A DNA stretch of 16,832 bases, taken from Paenarthrobacter nitroguajacolicus JCM 14115 (GTDB taxonomy: Bacteria > Actinomycetota > Actinomycetes > Actinomycetales > Micrococcaceae). Position numbers and translations under genes: made by a program. The stretch's first letter is position 1. Each line of letters opens with the position of its first letter. Below, piece by piece: positions 1 to 6,377 of this stretch. Location of the stretch: assembly GCA_001313365.1 (NCBI GenBank), contig BBFS01000104.1, positions 1-16,832 on the forward strand. Reading direction: 5' to 3'. The notes beneath the pieces were generated by a model. The model did not search any database. It was not told the origin of the DNA and was given only the letters and a program-made list of their open reading frames with translations.

Positions 1-567
1 GAGCTGACGGGCCGACTCGAGATCGTGCCCGAACGGCTTCTCGATCACCACACGACGCCACTGACCCGGCTTGGCCTGCGCCAGGCCGTGCTTGGACAAC
101 TGCCGGCAGACCTGCTCAAACGCCTTGGGCGGGATGGACAAATAGAAACCATGATTACCCCGGGTGCCACGGGTCTCATCCAGCTCATCAAGAACATCAC
201 CGAGACGCTCGAAAGCGTCATCGTCGTCGAACTCGCCCCGAACAAAACGGATGCCCGAAGCCAACTGCTCCCACACCGCTTCATCGAACTTCGTCCGGGC
301 GTGGGCCTTGACGTTTTCCTTGACCTCGGCCGCGAAATCCGCGTTATCCCACTCGCGACGGCCGAAACCGACCAAAGCGAAACTCGGCGGCAACAGGCCA
401 CGGTTAGCAAGGTCATAGACCGCCGGCATCAGCTTCTTACGGGCAAGGTCACCGGTGACTCCGAAGAACACCAACGACGACGGCCCGGCAATACGATTCA
501 GGCGCCGATCCCGCGGATCCCGCAAAGGATTCCGCCAGGAGTCTGATCCAAGCTCAAGAGGGGGCAT
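1..567 (-). CDS. zwf: Glucose-6-phosphate dehydrogenase, N-terminal part (cut by window edge)
   Basis: Oxidises glucose 6-phosphate to 6-phosphogluconolactone with NAD(P)+, the first step of the oxidative pentose phosphate pathway in the cytoplasm. Read on the minus strand from the ATG at 567, the frame stays open to the left edge (189 codons). It shows the actinobacterial start NPLRDPRDRRLNRIAGPSS, then the Rossmann nucleotide-binding motif FFGVTGDLARKKLMPA (about residues 34-49), and ends with YLSIPPKAFEQVC and RRVVIEKPFGHD, where EKPFG is the conserved substrate-site signature. The family is about 500 residues, so the C-terminal 60% is missing. No Shine-Dalgarno sequence is evident before 567. 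A run of five G lies inside codons 2-3, so the true start could shift. This stretch has no run of six or more and no frameshift, unlike the rest of the window. The family call is firm. Confidence 0.95.
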   Translation of the reverse strand, partial: MPPLELGSDSWRNPLRDPRDRRLNRIAGPSSLVFFGVTGDLARKKLMPAVYDLANRGLLPPSFALVGFGRREWDNADFAAEVKENVKAHARTKFDEAVWEQLASGIRFVRGEFDDDDAFERLGDVLDELDETRGTRGNHGFYLSIPPKAFEQVCRQLSKHGLAQAKPGQWRRVVIEKPFGHDLESARQL

Positions 568-685
568 GCATCTAGCATGGCGCCTGGGCCGATAGCTGGA
601 ACGCCATAAATGGATGGGAAATACTGCCCGTTTGTGTAGGGCACGGCGTCCTGGCATCAAAAGCCGGGACCGCGTCGTAATTCTG

Positions 686-2170
686 TTACGGGTGGCCGGG
701 CAGGGACTCGCAGGCGATGCGGTCGCCGTCGGAGTCCAGTCGCGCGACGTCGCCGTACCACGGGTAGTAGGTGTCGAACCAGGCTTGGGCGGCCTGCCAA
801 GTACTGAAACTCGTGCAGTTCTTGGTGTCGCCAGGGTTGGCCGGAGGCTGCGGCGTTACCGGCGGCGGCGGAGGGGGGGAACAGTTGTTCCCCCCCGTGA
901 TTCCGCCGGTGCCACCATTGACGAAGCGGTACATGAACGCGGCCATGGCGTCACGGGCCACGGCTGAACCGGGTTGTAGGCACGGCAGCCGTAGCCAATG
1001 TCCCAACCAGTGGAGATGCCCTGCGATGCCAGCCAGGTGATCTGTTGGTAGAACTGGCTTCCGACCTGGACGTCCACGAACGGTGAGGTGCTCGGCGCCG
1101 AGAACGCGGGATTGCCCCCCCGAACCGGTAGAGGAAGGCAGCCATGGCGTCGCGGTTGACCGGGCTGAGTGGACGGTAGGTCTTGGAACCGTCCTGCTCC
1201 GTCCATCCTGTGGAGATGCCGCTTGCCGCGAGCCAGGTTATTTCCTTGTAGAACTGGCTCGACGGCGTGATGTCGGTGAAAGGCGACGTCGCCGGGGGAG
1301 TGAACGCAGGTTTGCCGGCCAGACGATAGAGGAAGGCCGCCATGGCGTCGCGGTTTACGGCATTCAGCGGCCGATAGGTCCGGCTCCCGTCGGCTTCCAC
1401 CCAACCGGTGGAAATGCTTGGGAAGCGAGCCACGAAATTTCCACATTGAATTGGGTGGATCCGTTGACGTCACTGAAAGTGATGGGGGCCCGGATCAACA
1501 GGTGTGGATTCAACAGCGATGGTTGGCACAGGGACCATGCTGGTTCCGCAGCACCCTGCAAGGTGGACGAAATTGCTGCGGATTCGGCTGCATCAACGGT
1601 CAACTGCCAGCGGTATTTCACCAGCACCCAGTCCGTGACGTATTCGCAGGCGGTTCCGGCCAGCGGTGGCATCCATTCTGCTGGATCGCGGTCGCTCTTG
1701 GACTGGTTCACGTTGTCTGTCACGGCTTCTAGGGCCACGTCCAAGGTGAGGTCGTTGGCGTAGTCGCGCCGCTGCTCGGCCGTCCAGGCGCTCGCGCCGG
1801 AACCCCAGGCTTCCGCGAGGGGGGGAACCATGTGGTCGATGTCGACGTCGGACGCAACAGTCCAGGTGCCGCCGTCGTACCAGGAGTTCCACTGCCCTGT
1901 GGCTACGGTGCAGCCGGAACCGAACGCCACCGGAGACAGTGACTCCAGTTGGAGCACCTCGGAGCGTGTGTCGCAGCCGTCGCCGTCGGCATCTATCCAA
2001 TGCTGAAAGAGATCGCGGTCGTAACCGGTGTTAGTTTCAGCCGTGACAGACAAGGCCGAGAAAAGTGTTGAAACGCTTGCCGTTTCTGCGGCCATAGCGG
2101 TTTGCGGCATAAAGACAGCCGCCGACGCGGTCAGCGAAAGTGCCGCCAACCACGAAAGTGCCTTGGGCAT
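686..2170 (-). CDS. Secreted HNH nuclease (GmrSD/DUF1524-like) with three SLH-like repeats and Excalibur domain; frameshifted as sequenced
   Basis: Likely an exported DNA-degrading enzyme. The ATG at 2170 opens a signal peptide (MPKALSWLAALSLTASAAVF, cleavage near AMA-AE). Next comes an HNH-family domain with YDRDLFQHWIDADGDGCDTR, then DVDIDHMVPP (candidate metal-binding DH) and AVTDNVNQSKSDRDPAEW. Three SLH-like repeats follow (about 1490-915), then a Pro-rich linker, then an Excalibur calcium-binding domain ending LDSDGDRIACE. The reading frame breaks at about 1424 (Q-GISTGW needs one more G), about 1115-1121 (C7 run) and about 962 (GG reduced to G). After each break the next repeat continues in another frame, so the ancestral gene looks whole. 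A C/G7 run at 1819-1825 adds an extra Pro after DHMV. The architecture suggests attachment to or retention near the cell wall. The nuclease assignment rests on motifs only. The gene runs toward zwf on the same strand, 118 bases away. Confidence 0.8.
915..1490 (-). repeat. Three tandem SLH-like repeats in the secreted nuclease
   Basis: Each unit is about 62-66 residues with the pattern F-x-D-(V/I)...SQF...(I/V)-(S/T)WLAS-x-GISTGW...RPL..VNRDAMAAFLYR. Approximate units are 1490-1290, 1290-1095 and 1095-915. Unit 3 is the most divergent (AYNPVQP, VARDAMAAFMYRF). Comparing units reveals where bases were lost, because the repeat register is kept across changes of frame. SLH domains usually bind secondary cell-wall polymers. 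In actinobacteria their partner is less well defined, so the anchoring role is inferred. Confidence 0.75.
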
Positions 2171-2392
2171 CTGGGTTCCCCCATATTCGATTGTGTGCGC
2201 TCTGAGCAGCGCATTCTCTCGGATGCTACCCGCGGGGACCGGCAGATAAAGAACATGGTTTAGTTGTGGCGTGGCGGGGGGGCTGCGTCCGTCAGACTGA
2301 TGATCGGCACATGGATGTTGGGGGGGATCTTGTTGAAGACTGTGGATGCCCTCCACCTTGGGCTGGATCAACATTCTCCGAAAGGCATCCCC

Positions 2393-2878
2393 ATGACACA
2401 GCCGCACCCCTACAACAATCCTGATACTCCGGAGGGCAACCAGCCTCCGGCGCCGCAGCAGCCGGATTATTCCGCTCAGCCGCCGCAGTACGCGCAACCG
2501 CAGGTGCCCCAGCAACCGCAGCTCCGTACGGGGCCCAGCCGCCTCAGCCTCAGTACTACGCGCAACCGCAGGTGCCCCCAGCAACCGCAGTTCGGGGGGG
2601 CTCAGCCGCCGCAGCCCAACATGGCTTACGGTTACCCGCAGCCGAAGTCGAAGATTGCCGCCGGCCTTTTGGGAATCTTCCTGGGCGCCTCGGCATCCAC
2701 CGCTTCTACCTGGGTTACACAACCATTGGTGTCATCCAGCTGGTTCTCACGGTAGTGCTGGGCATCTTCACGTTCGGATTGGTGGGTCTTTGGGGGCCTC
2801 GTGGAGGGCATTATGATCCTTGCCGGTGCTGAGTACTTCAGGAGGGACGCCAAGGGCGTTCCCCCCCTTCGCGACTGA
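2393..2878 (+). CDS. TM2-domain membrane protein with Pro/Gln-rich N-terminus; frameshifted as sequenced
   Basis: Starts at the ATG at 2393 (MTQPHPYNNPDTPEG). The first half is a low-complexity Pro/Gln/Tyr region with repeated YAQPQVPQQPQ. The second half is a TM2 domain: KSKIAAGLLGIFLGG, then LGIHRFYLGYTTIGVIQLVL, then VVLGIFTFGLVGLWG and EGIMILAGAEYFRRDAKGVP. It has two predicted membrane helices around the conserved G-x-HRFYLG motif, and the stop is TGA at 2876-2878. The reading needs four one-base corrections: near 2521 (GG to G), at 2575-2579 (C5 for C4), near 2690 (LGG-LG) and at the G5 in LWG near 2791. C7 at 2861-2867 fits an expected C4 with three extra bases. The role of TM2 proteins in bacteria is unknown. 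It heads a co-directional set with the PH-like protein. Confidence 0.8.
2489..2590 (+). repeat. Direct repeat inside the TM2 gene: 33-nt copy and 34-nt copy
   Basis: Copy 1 (2489-2521) and copy 2 (2557-2590) are identical except for one run: C4 at 2507-2510 in copy 1 and C5 at 2575-2579 in copy 2. Both encode YAQPQVPQQPQ if the run is four. With five, copy 2 leaves the frame. It serves as an internal control for run-length error in this sequence. Confidence 0.85.
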
Positions 2879-2895
2879 CGCGGGAAGGCAAAACT

Positions 2896-3267
2896 TTGAG
2901 CAACGTCATTCACGACAAGCCCGAGCAACTCGAGCAAATCAGGCAGGTCTCCTGCAGGGCGAAACAGTCTATGCGGTGTATGACTGCATCGGCGTTGGTA
3001 CCGGCTTCGTCGGGATCACGAACATGCGTGTCATCCTGCAAGACAAGAGCTTTGTGGGCAACAAGCTCGCCATCGTGTCCGTGCCGTATAAGAACATCCG
3101 GTCCGTCTCCATGCTGTCCAACAAATCGATGATGGGCCGGTTCGCTTCTACTTCGAGCATTGGCATAGATACCGGGGGGAAGCATTAAAGAGGCCGATTT
3201 CCGCGGCGACGACAAAGCCCGGCACGCGCACGACCTGATCCTTTGGAACATGCTGACTACGAAGTAG
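2896..3267 (+). CDS. Small PH-like domain protein; frameshifted as sequenced
   Basis: The likely start is TTG at 2896 (SNVIHDKPEQLEQIRQ), 17 bases after the TM2 gene, so the two probably form one transcript. The sequence then reads GLLQGETVYAVYDCIGVGTG, FVGITNMRVILQDKSFVG, KLAIVSVPYKNIRSVSML and IDTGG-SIKEADFRGDDKA, ending HDLILWNMLTTK at TAG 3265-3267. The run of beta strands (FVGITNMRVIL, IVSVPYKNI) and a final helix resembles bacterial PH domains of the YokE type, where GITxxRVIL is typical. Two one-base corrections are needed: a lost G near 2946 (GGG to GG) and the G6 at 3174-3179, where five restores TGGSIKEAD. The ligand and partner are unknown. Adjacency to a membrane protein would fit a membrane-associated role, which is inference. 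Confidence 0.72.
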
Positions 3268-3283
3268 TTTTCAGGGGGAGAGA

Positions 3284-3615
3284 ATGGGGACAAGAATCAG
3301 TCCCGAAACGAGCGAGGGGAGGCTGATGGCTCCGCAGATAGATAGAAACCGAGCACGCAAAGAACAGGTGTTCAAGAAGTTGCGCCGCGAGATTCTCGCG
3401 GCACGTCTCAAGGTCACACTCGACCAGCAACTGAACCGGGAGACCTCACCTTCCGTGAAGCGCCTTTCTGAAATGAAGCTGCCCCCCCGGTTGCGAAGCC
3501 GGCCTCTGCCCCGGCCAGGAACAGTTTCAAGGTGGACATGGCTCGATCGGGAGGAAGAGTTCAGTATTCCAACGCCATCCCGCAGGCGCAGCAAGGACGT
3601 CGCGTAGCCAGTTGA
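3284..3615 (+). CDS. Small basic protein of unknown function
   Basis: Two starts are possible: ATG 3284 behind AGGGGGAGAGA, or ATG 3326 behind GAGGGGAGGCTG. The second gives MAPQIDRNRARKEQVFKKL, which looks more like a natural N-terminus. The first two thirds are helical and rich in Arg and Lys (RREILAARLKVTLDQQLNR). At C7 3482-3488 the better continuation lies in another frame. If the run is five, the protein reads LPPVAKPASAPARNSFKVDM and ends QQGRRVAS at TGA 3613-3615. Uncorrected, it ends at TAG 3605-3607 with an unnatural Arg/Pro-rich tail. I do not recognise the family. A strong terminator follows at once, so this is probably the last gene of the 2393-3615 group. Confidence 0.6.
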
Positions 3616-3626
3616 GGCTGACAAAG

Positions 3627-3663
3627 AAGAAGCCCCAGCCGGATTAACCGGGTGGGGCTTCTT
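3627..3663 (+). terminator. Rho-independent-like terminator hairpin
   Basis: The arms AAGAAGCCCCAGCCGG and CCGGGTGGGGCTTCTT pair over 16 positions with one mismatch, around a five-base loop (ATTAA). It lies 11 bases after the stop at 3615 and ends in CTTCTT rather than a clean T tract, as is common in high-GC genomes. Confidence 0.8.
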
Positions 3664-3742
3664 GGTGGATGAATCGTCTGAGGTCGATGATCTCATGTCA
3701 CCGTTATTGAAGACAGAAACGCCGCATGGCACAGTGAGCGGC

Positions 3743-4120
3743 ATGACTCGAATCCTGATGATCGGCATCCACGCCAGCGCGCTCGACTACAGCAAGCTCC
3801 CTCCCGGACTCGATGAAGCCATCATGACCGAGCGGATCGAGGCCGGCTTCGGGGCGACCATCGCCGCCGGCTTTGATGCCGTGTCCTGCCTCATTGGAAC
3901 TTCACCAGACGAGGCCGAATCGGAGATCCGTGCAGCGTTCTCGCGTGATCGTTTTGGTCTGGTGATGGTCGGCGGTGGCATCAGGATGGTCCCGGATTAC
4001 ACGGAACTCTTCGAGCGGGTGATCAACACTTGTAGCGCAGAGTCGCCCGGCATCCCGTTCTGCTTCAACACCTCGCCGGAGACCACCCTGGAGGCTTTGC
4101 GGCGCCACATCCACCCTTGA
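3743..4120 (+). CDS. Conserved small protein with Rossmann-like fold, function unknown
   Basis: Intact frame of 125 residues from the ATG at 3743 (MTRILMIGIHASALDYSKLP) to TGA 4118-4120. The frame is open further upstream to 3665, but that part overlaps the terminator just before, so the later start is preferred. Visible features are a first beta strand RILMIGI, a helix with AGFGATIAAGFDAVSCLIG, the strand-turn FGLVMVGGGIRMVP, and a conserved-looking end PFCFNTSPETTLEALRRHI. The alternating strand-helix order and the VGGGIR and FNTSPET blocks resemble small conserved proteins I have seen in actinobacteria and proteobacteria, with no known activity. It contains no long G/C run and no frame break. 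It stands alone between a terminator and a convergent small gene. Confidence 0.75.
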   Translation: MTRILMIGIHASALDYSKLPPGLDEAIMTERIEAGFGATIAAGFDAVSCLIGTSPDEAESEIRAAFSRDRFGLVMVGGGIRMVPDYTELFERVINTCSAESPGIPFCFNTSPETTLEALRRHIHP

Positions 4121-4153
4121 GTCGCCGTGGTGTAGGTTTGTGGCGCGTGCGTG

Positions 4154-4339
4154 TTAAATGCGCGGCAGTGTGGAGTATGGGCGACTCGGAAGTGTTCCTG
4201 CAACCCATGGCCGGACGGGTGGCTCCAACGGAATTTCCCCCCCGCGGCCGTCGCGGATTACCAAGACCACTGCGCCTATCGCAGCGGCCAGGCAGATCAT
4301 GCCCATCAGGACCAGGGCAATTACCAAAGCCAGAGACAT
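4154..4339 (-). CDS. Small single-pass membrane protein, unknown function
   Basis: About 61 residues, minus strand, ATG at 4339 (MSLALVIALVLMGMICLAAA) to TAA at 4156-4154. Residues 2-28 form one hydrophobic helix, followed by a basic stop-transfer VIRDGRG and a tail ending WVAGTLPSRPYSTLPRI. An alternative ATG at 4345 lies too close to the AGAGGG ribosome binding site (about two bases), whereas 4339 has a normal distance. G/C7 at 4237-4243 encodes an extra Gly and would be four in the likely true sequence. Similar short proteins with a WAAGxLPSxPY-like tail occur in Arthrobacter-type genomes as I recall them. It is divergent from the GAF-ANTAR gene and convergent with 3743-4120. Confidence 0.65.
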   Translation of the reverse strand: MSLALVIALVLMGMICLAAAIGAVVLVIRDGRGGEIPLEPPVRPWVAGTLPSRPYSTLPRI

Positions 4340-4464
4340 CGCCATACCCTCTGGCTTCAATTTTAGTGCTGTTCCTTCGTGAGGACGTAGCCATTTTCCG
4401 CTCATCGGTGGCGCGTCCGTTGAGAAGCGAATCCCGCTGTGCCTACTCTGAGAATGAATCAGGT

Positions 4465-4506
4465 CCAGCAAGCGGCCTGGAGTTATCGGCGGGATTCGCA
4501 TCCCGC
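4465..4506 (+). promoter_or_regulatory. Tandem stem-loops directly before the GAF-ANTAR ribosome binding site
   Basis: Hairpin 1: CCAG (4465-4468) pairs with CTGG (4477-4480). Hairpin 2: GCGGGA (4489-4494) pairs perfectly with TCCCGC (4501-4506) around the six-base loop TTCGCA. The gap is eight bases, and GGAAGG (4507-4512) follows immediately. ANTAR domains are known to bind tandem stem-loops with hexanucleotide loops that favour A at position 1 and G at position 4. Hairpin 2 has G4 but T1, and hairpin 1 does not fit the consensus. Self-regulation is therefore only a hypothesis. Confidence 0.4.
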
Positions 4507-4525
4507 GGAAGGTCATTTTTTCATC

Positions 4526-5272
4526 ATGTCCCAGCAACTTCCCCCTCGACGAACTGACCCTTACTCTGGCCCGGATCAAGGCTTACTCCTGACAGAGGAA
4601 AAGGTAGATCGGGCCGTGCAGCTGCTTGCCGAAGGGGGTCCGCGATGCCTTTCCGGGCAGTGCCGGAGCCGGAGTATCCCTCATTGATGAGCAGGGCAAC
4701 CGAACCAGTGCGGGGGGGGCAACGGATCCCCCTGGTTATCCAGGGTGACCAGTCGCAGTACCGCCTAGGGGGGGAGGGGGGGCCGTGCCTGACCGCGTGG
4801 GCAACCGAGCGCACTGTCATCGTTGGCAACGCAGAGGCAGATGATCGTTGGCCTTTGTGGACCGAGTCCGCGCGGGAACTCCAGATTGCCTCAGTCATCA
4901 GCGTCCCCCCCTTAATACGCGGAACCAAATGTCTTGGAGCCATGAAGCTCTATGCGGCCGCCCCTGACGCCTACAACCTGACGACGGCGCGTCCCTTGGA
5001 GAAGCTTGCGGCCTCTGCCGCCATCCTCTTGGACAACATTCAGAGCTCTGACACACCGAAGCGCTTCAGTGAAGGTCTGGTCGAGGCGCTGATCAGTCGG
5101 GACGCCATCAGCCGTGCACAGGGGGTACCTCATGGGCCAACGGGGAATGACCGAAGAGGATGCGGTCCGGGAACTGCTGAACATGTCCCAAGCGTCGAAG
5201 CAGTCCCTGGCTTCCGTCAGCGCCGAGATCCTCAGCGGCGGGAGGAATGAGGACTCTTATGACGCGACCTGA
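4526..5272 (+). CDS. GAF-ANTAR domain RNA-binding antiterminator-type regulator; frameshifted as sequenced
   Basis: Start ATG 4526 (MSQQLPPRRTDPYSG), with GGAAGG 13 bases upstream. Residues about 30-175 form a GAF sensor domain: VDRAVQLLAEGVRDAFPGSA, GAGVSLIDEQGN, QYRLGEGPCLTAWAT, then IASVISVPLI and LGAMKLYA. Residues about 185-240 form an ANTAR domain: LVEALISRDAISRAQGYLMG, QRGMTEEDAVRELLNMSQ, SLASVSAEIL. ANTAR domains bind paired hairpins in mRNA leaders and prevent termination or alter translation. The GAF domain senses an unknown ligand. Frame corrections are needed at G5 near 4635, C5 near 4729 and G5 near 5120, each one base longer than expected. G8 4712-4719, G7 4768-4774, G7 4776-4782 and C7 4905-4911 each fit three surplus bases in conserved motifs (LGEGPC, SVPL). 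It overlaps the next gene by 14 bases. Confidence 0.85.
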
Positions 5273-5592
5273 GCGGAAACGTTGCGAGGGATTACCTCTT
5301 CAAGAACAACTCCAGCTCAAGGGTCTACGCAAAGCCTTGGCGAGCGCCGGTATCCCCCCCGAGGAGGATCTGTGGCTGCGCTACTTTTCCATTGGCGGGA
5401 TGGTTGGCGAATACGAGGTGGATGCCTACCTTCAGTCGCTCCACTCCCTGCCTGCCCTGCAGAGGGATCTGCTGGCGCACGCGGCAAATGAACTCATCGA
5501 CGAACTGCCTGCCTGCCCGCGCGCCCTACGACGAACAAGTGTCTCTGAGCCGGCCACCGCTACCGGACAAAGGGAGGGAGCAGAGGCCCTAG
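5259..5592 (+). CDS. Small conserved actinobacterial-type protein, function unknown
   Basis: ATG 5259 lies inside the end of the GAF-ANTAR gene (14-base overlap in another frame), which suggests translational coupling. The protein reads MTRPERKRCEGLP, LQLKGLRKALASAGIP, EEDLWLRYFSIGGMVGEYEV, DAYLQSLHSLPALQRDLLAH and AANELIDELPA, all probably helical. The block LWLRYFSIGGMVGEYEVDAY looks familiar from Arthrobacter-type hypothetical proteins, but no function is known to me. C7 5354-5360 fits an expected four. Near 5510 the unit TGCC occurs three times in tandem. Removing one unit restores ARAPYDEQVSLSRPPLPDKG and the stop TAG 5590-5592. As sequenced, the frame drifts to a later stop at about 5636. 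No membrane segment or signal peptide is visible. Confidence 0.65.
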
Positions 5593-5642
5593 GTTTGCGC
5601 CGGAACGTGAACGCCCATGAGCGAGTGCGTCCTTGAGCGCGG

Positions 5643-6295
5643 TTGACGCTAGGTCGAGGGCTGCCGGTGGTCACGGTTGATTATCGTCTTGCTCCGGTTC
5701 CGGGCTCTCTTGGATCCGCAGAGGAGACGTGCTGCCCCCCCGGGGACGGTTTCCCCCCCTCCCGTGGAAGACCTTCTGACAGGGTTTCGAAGTGTCAGCA
5801 GCCAGTCTGCAGGACGGGTAATTCTCGGTGGTGCCAGCGCAGGGGCGTGCCTTGCAGCCGCAGCAGCACTCCAAGCTCTCGACATCGGCTCAGCACCTAA
5901 GGGTGTAATCCTTGCCTACGGCTTCTTTCACTCCTCCCACCTTGCGTCCCGCGAGATCCAACGACGGTTCGTGATCACCGCCGACTGACACACTCCCGGT
6001 TGGTCCTGAACGCCGTGAACCGCAACTACGCGGGCACACGGGCGGCGCTGAATGACCGTTATGCGTTCCCGGGAGGCCACGAGCTGGACGGCTTCCCTCC
6101 GACGCTGATGATCAATGCAGAACGCGACGCCATGCGTGCATCGGGTGACCGATTCGGTGCCGAACTGCTAAGTGCGGGAGCCGACGTCGAGCAGCACACG
6201 CTACCAGGTACCCGACACGCCTTCCTGAACCGACCACGCTTAGACACCTTCACCAGGCTGTTGACCTCATGGCCGAGTGGTCTCTGTCTGGTTAG
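5643..6295 (+). pseudogene. Alpha/beta hydrolase (hormone-sensitive lipase-like), 5'-truncated and frameshifted
   Basis: Family members hydrolyse esters through a Ser-Asp-His triad. Visible blocks are GLPVVTVDYRLAP (from about 5658), VEDLLTGFRSVSS, the nucleophile elbow GRVILGGASAGACLAAAA (G-x-S-x-G form, Ser in GASAG), GVILAYGFFHSSH, FPPTLMINAERDAMRASGD (triad Asp) and HTLPGTRHAFLNRP (triad His), ending AVDLMAEWSLSG at TAG 6293-6295. The N-terminal part with the HGGG oxyanion motif, normally 50-80 residues before VDYRLAP, is absent. In this frame a TGA at 5634-5636 lies just upstream, and the preceding gene ends at 5592. Frame breaks between 5690 and 5770 surround two C7 runs, and others lie near 5970 and 6257. 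The lower breaks look like sequencing error, but the missing start looks like real loss. Confidence 0.7.
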
Positions 6296-6296
6296 C

Positions 6297-6327
6297 GGAG
6301 GCGACGCCGGAACCCGGCGCCGCCTCC
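6297..6327 (+). terminator. Strong hairpin after the hydrolase remnant
   Basis: GGAGGCG pairs with CGCCTCC and CGCCGG with CCGGCG, with single unpaired A and C between the stem parts and a three-base loop (AAC). It begins one base after the stop at 6295 and is followed by TTC. Confidence 0.75.
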
Positions 6328-6334
6328 TTCCCGG

Positions 6335-6366
6335 CTCACGGGATCGGAAGGCCCCCATCCCGTGAG
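6335..6366 (-). terminator. Perfect 10-bp hairpin after the amylase gene
   Basis: CTCACGGGAT (6335-6344) pairs perfectly with ATCCCGTGAG (6357-6366) around a 12-base loop. It lies 11 bases beyond the amylase stop on the minus strand. With the hairpin at 6297-6327 it separates two convergent genes. Confidence 0.65.
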
Positions 6367-6377
6367 GTCTTAGTGCG

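Noticed and set aside
25..546. Plus-strand open frame opposite zwf
   Set aside because: It is the antisense shadow of the zwf reading frame, which has clear G6PD motifs.
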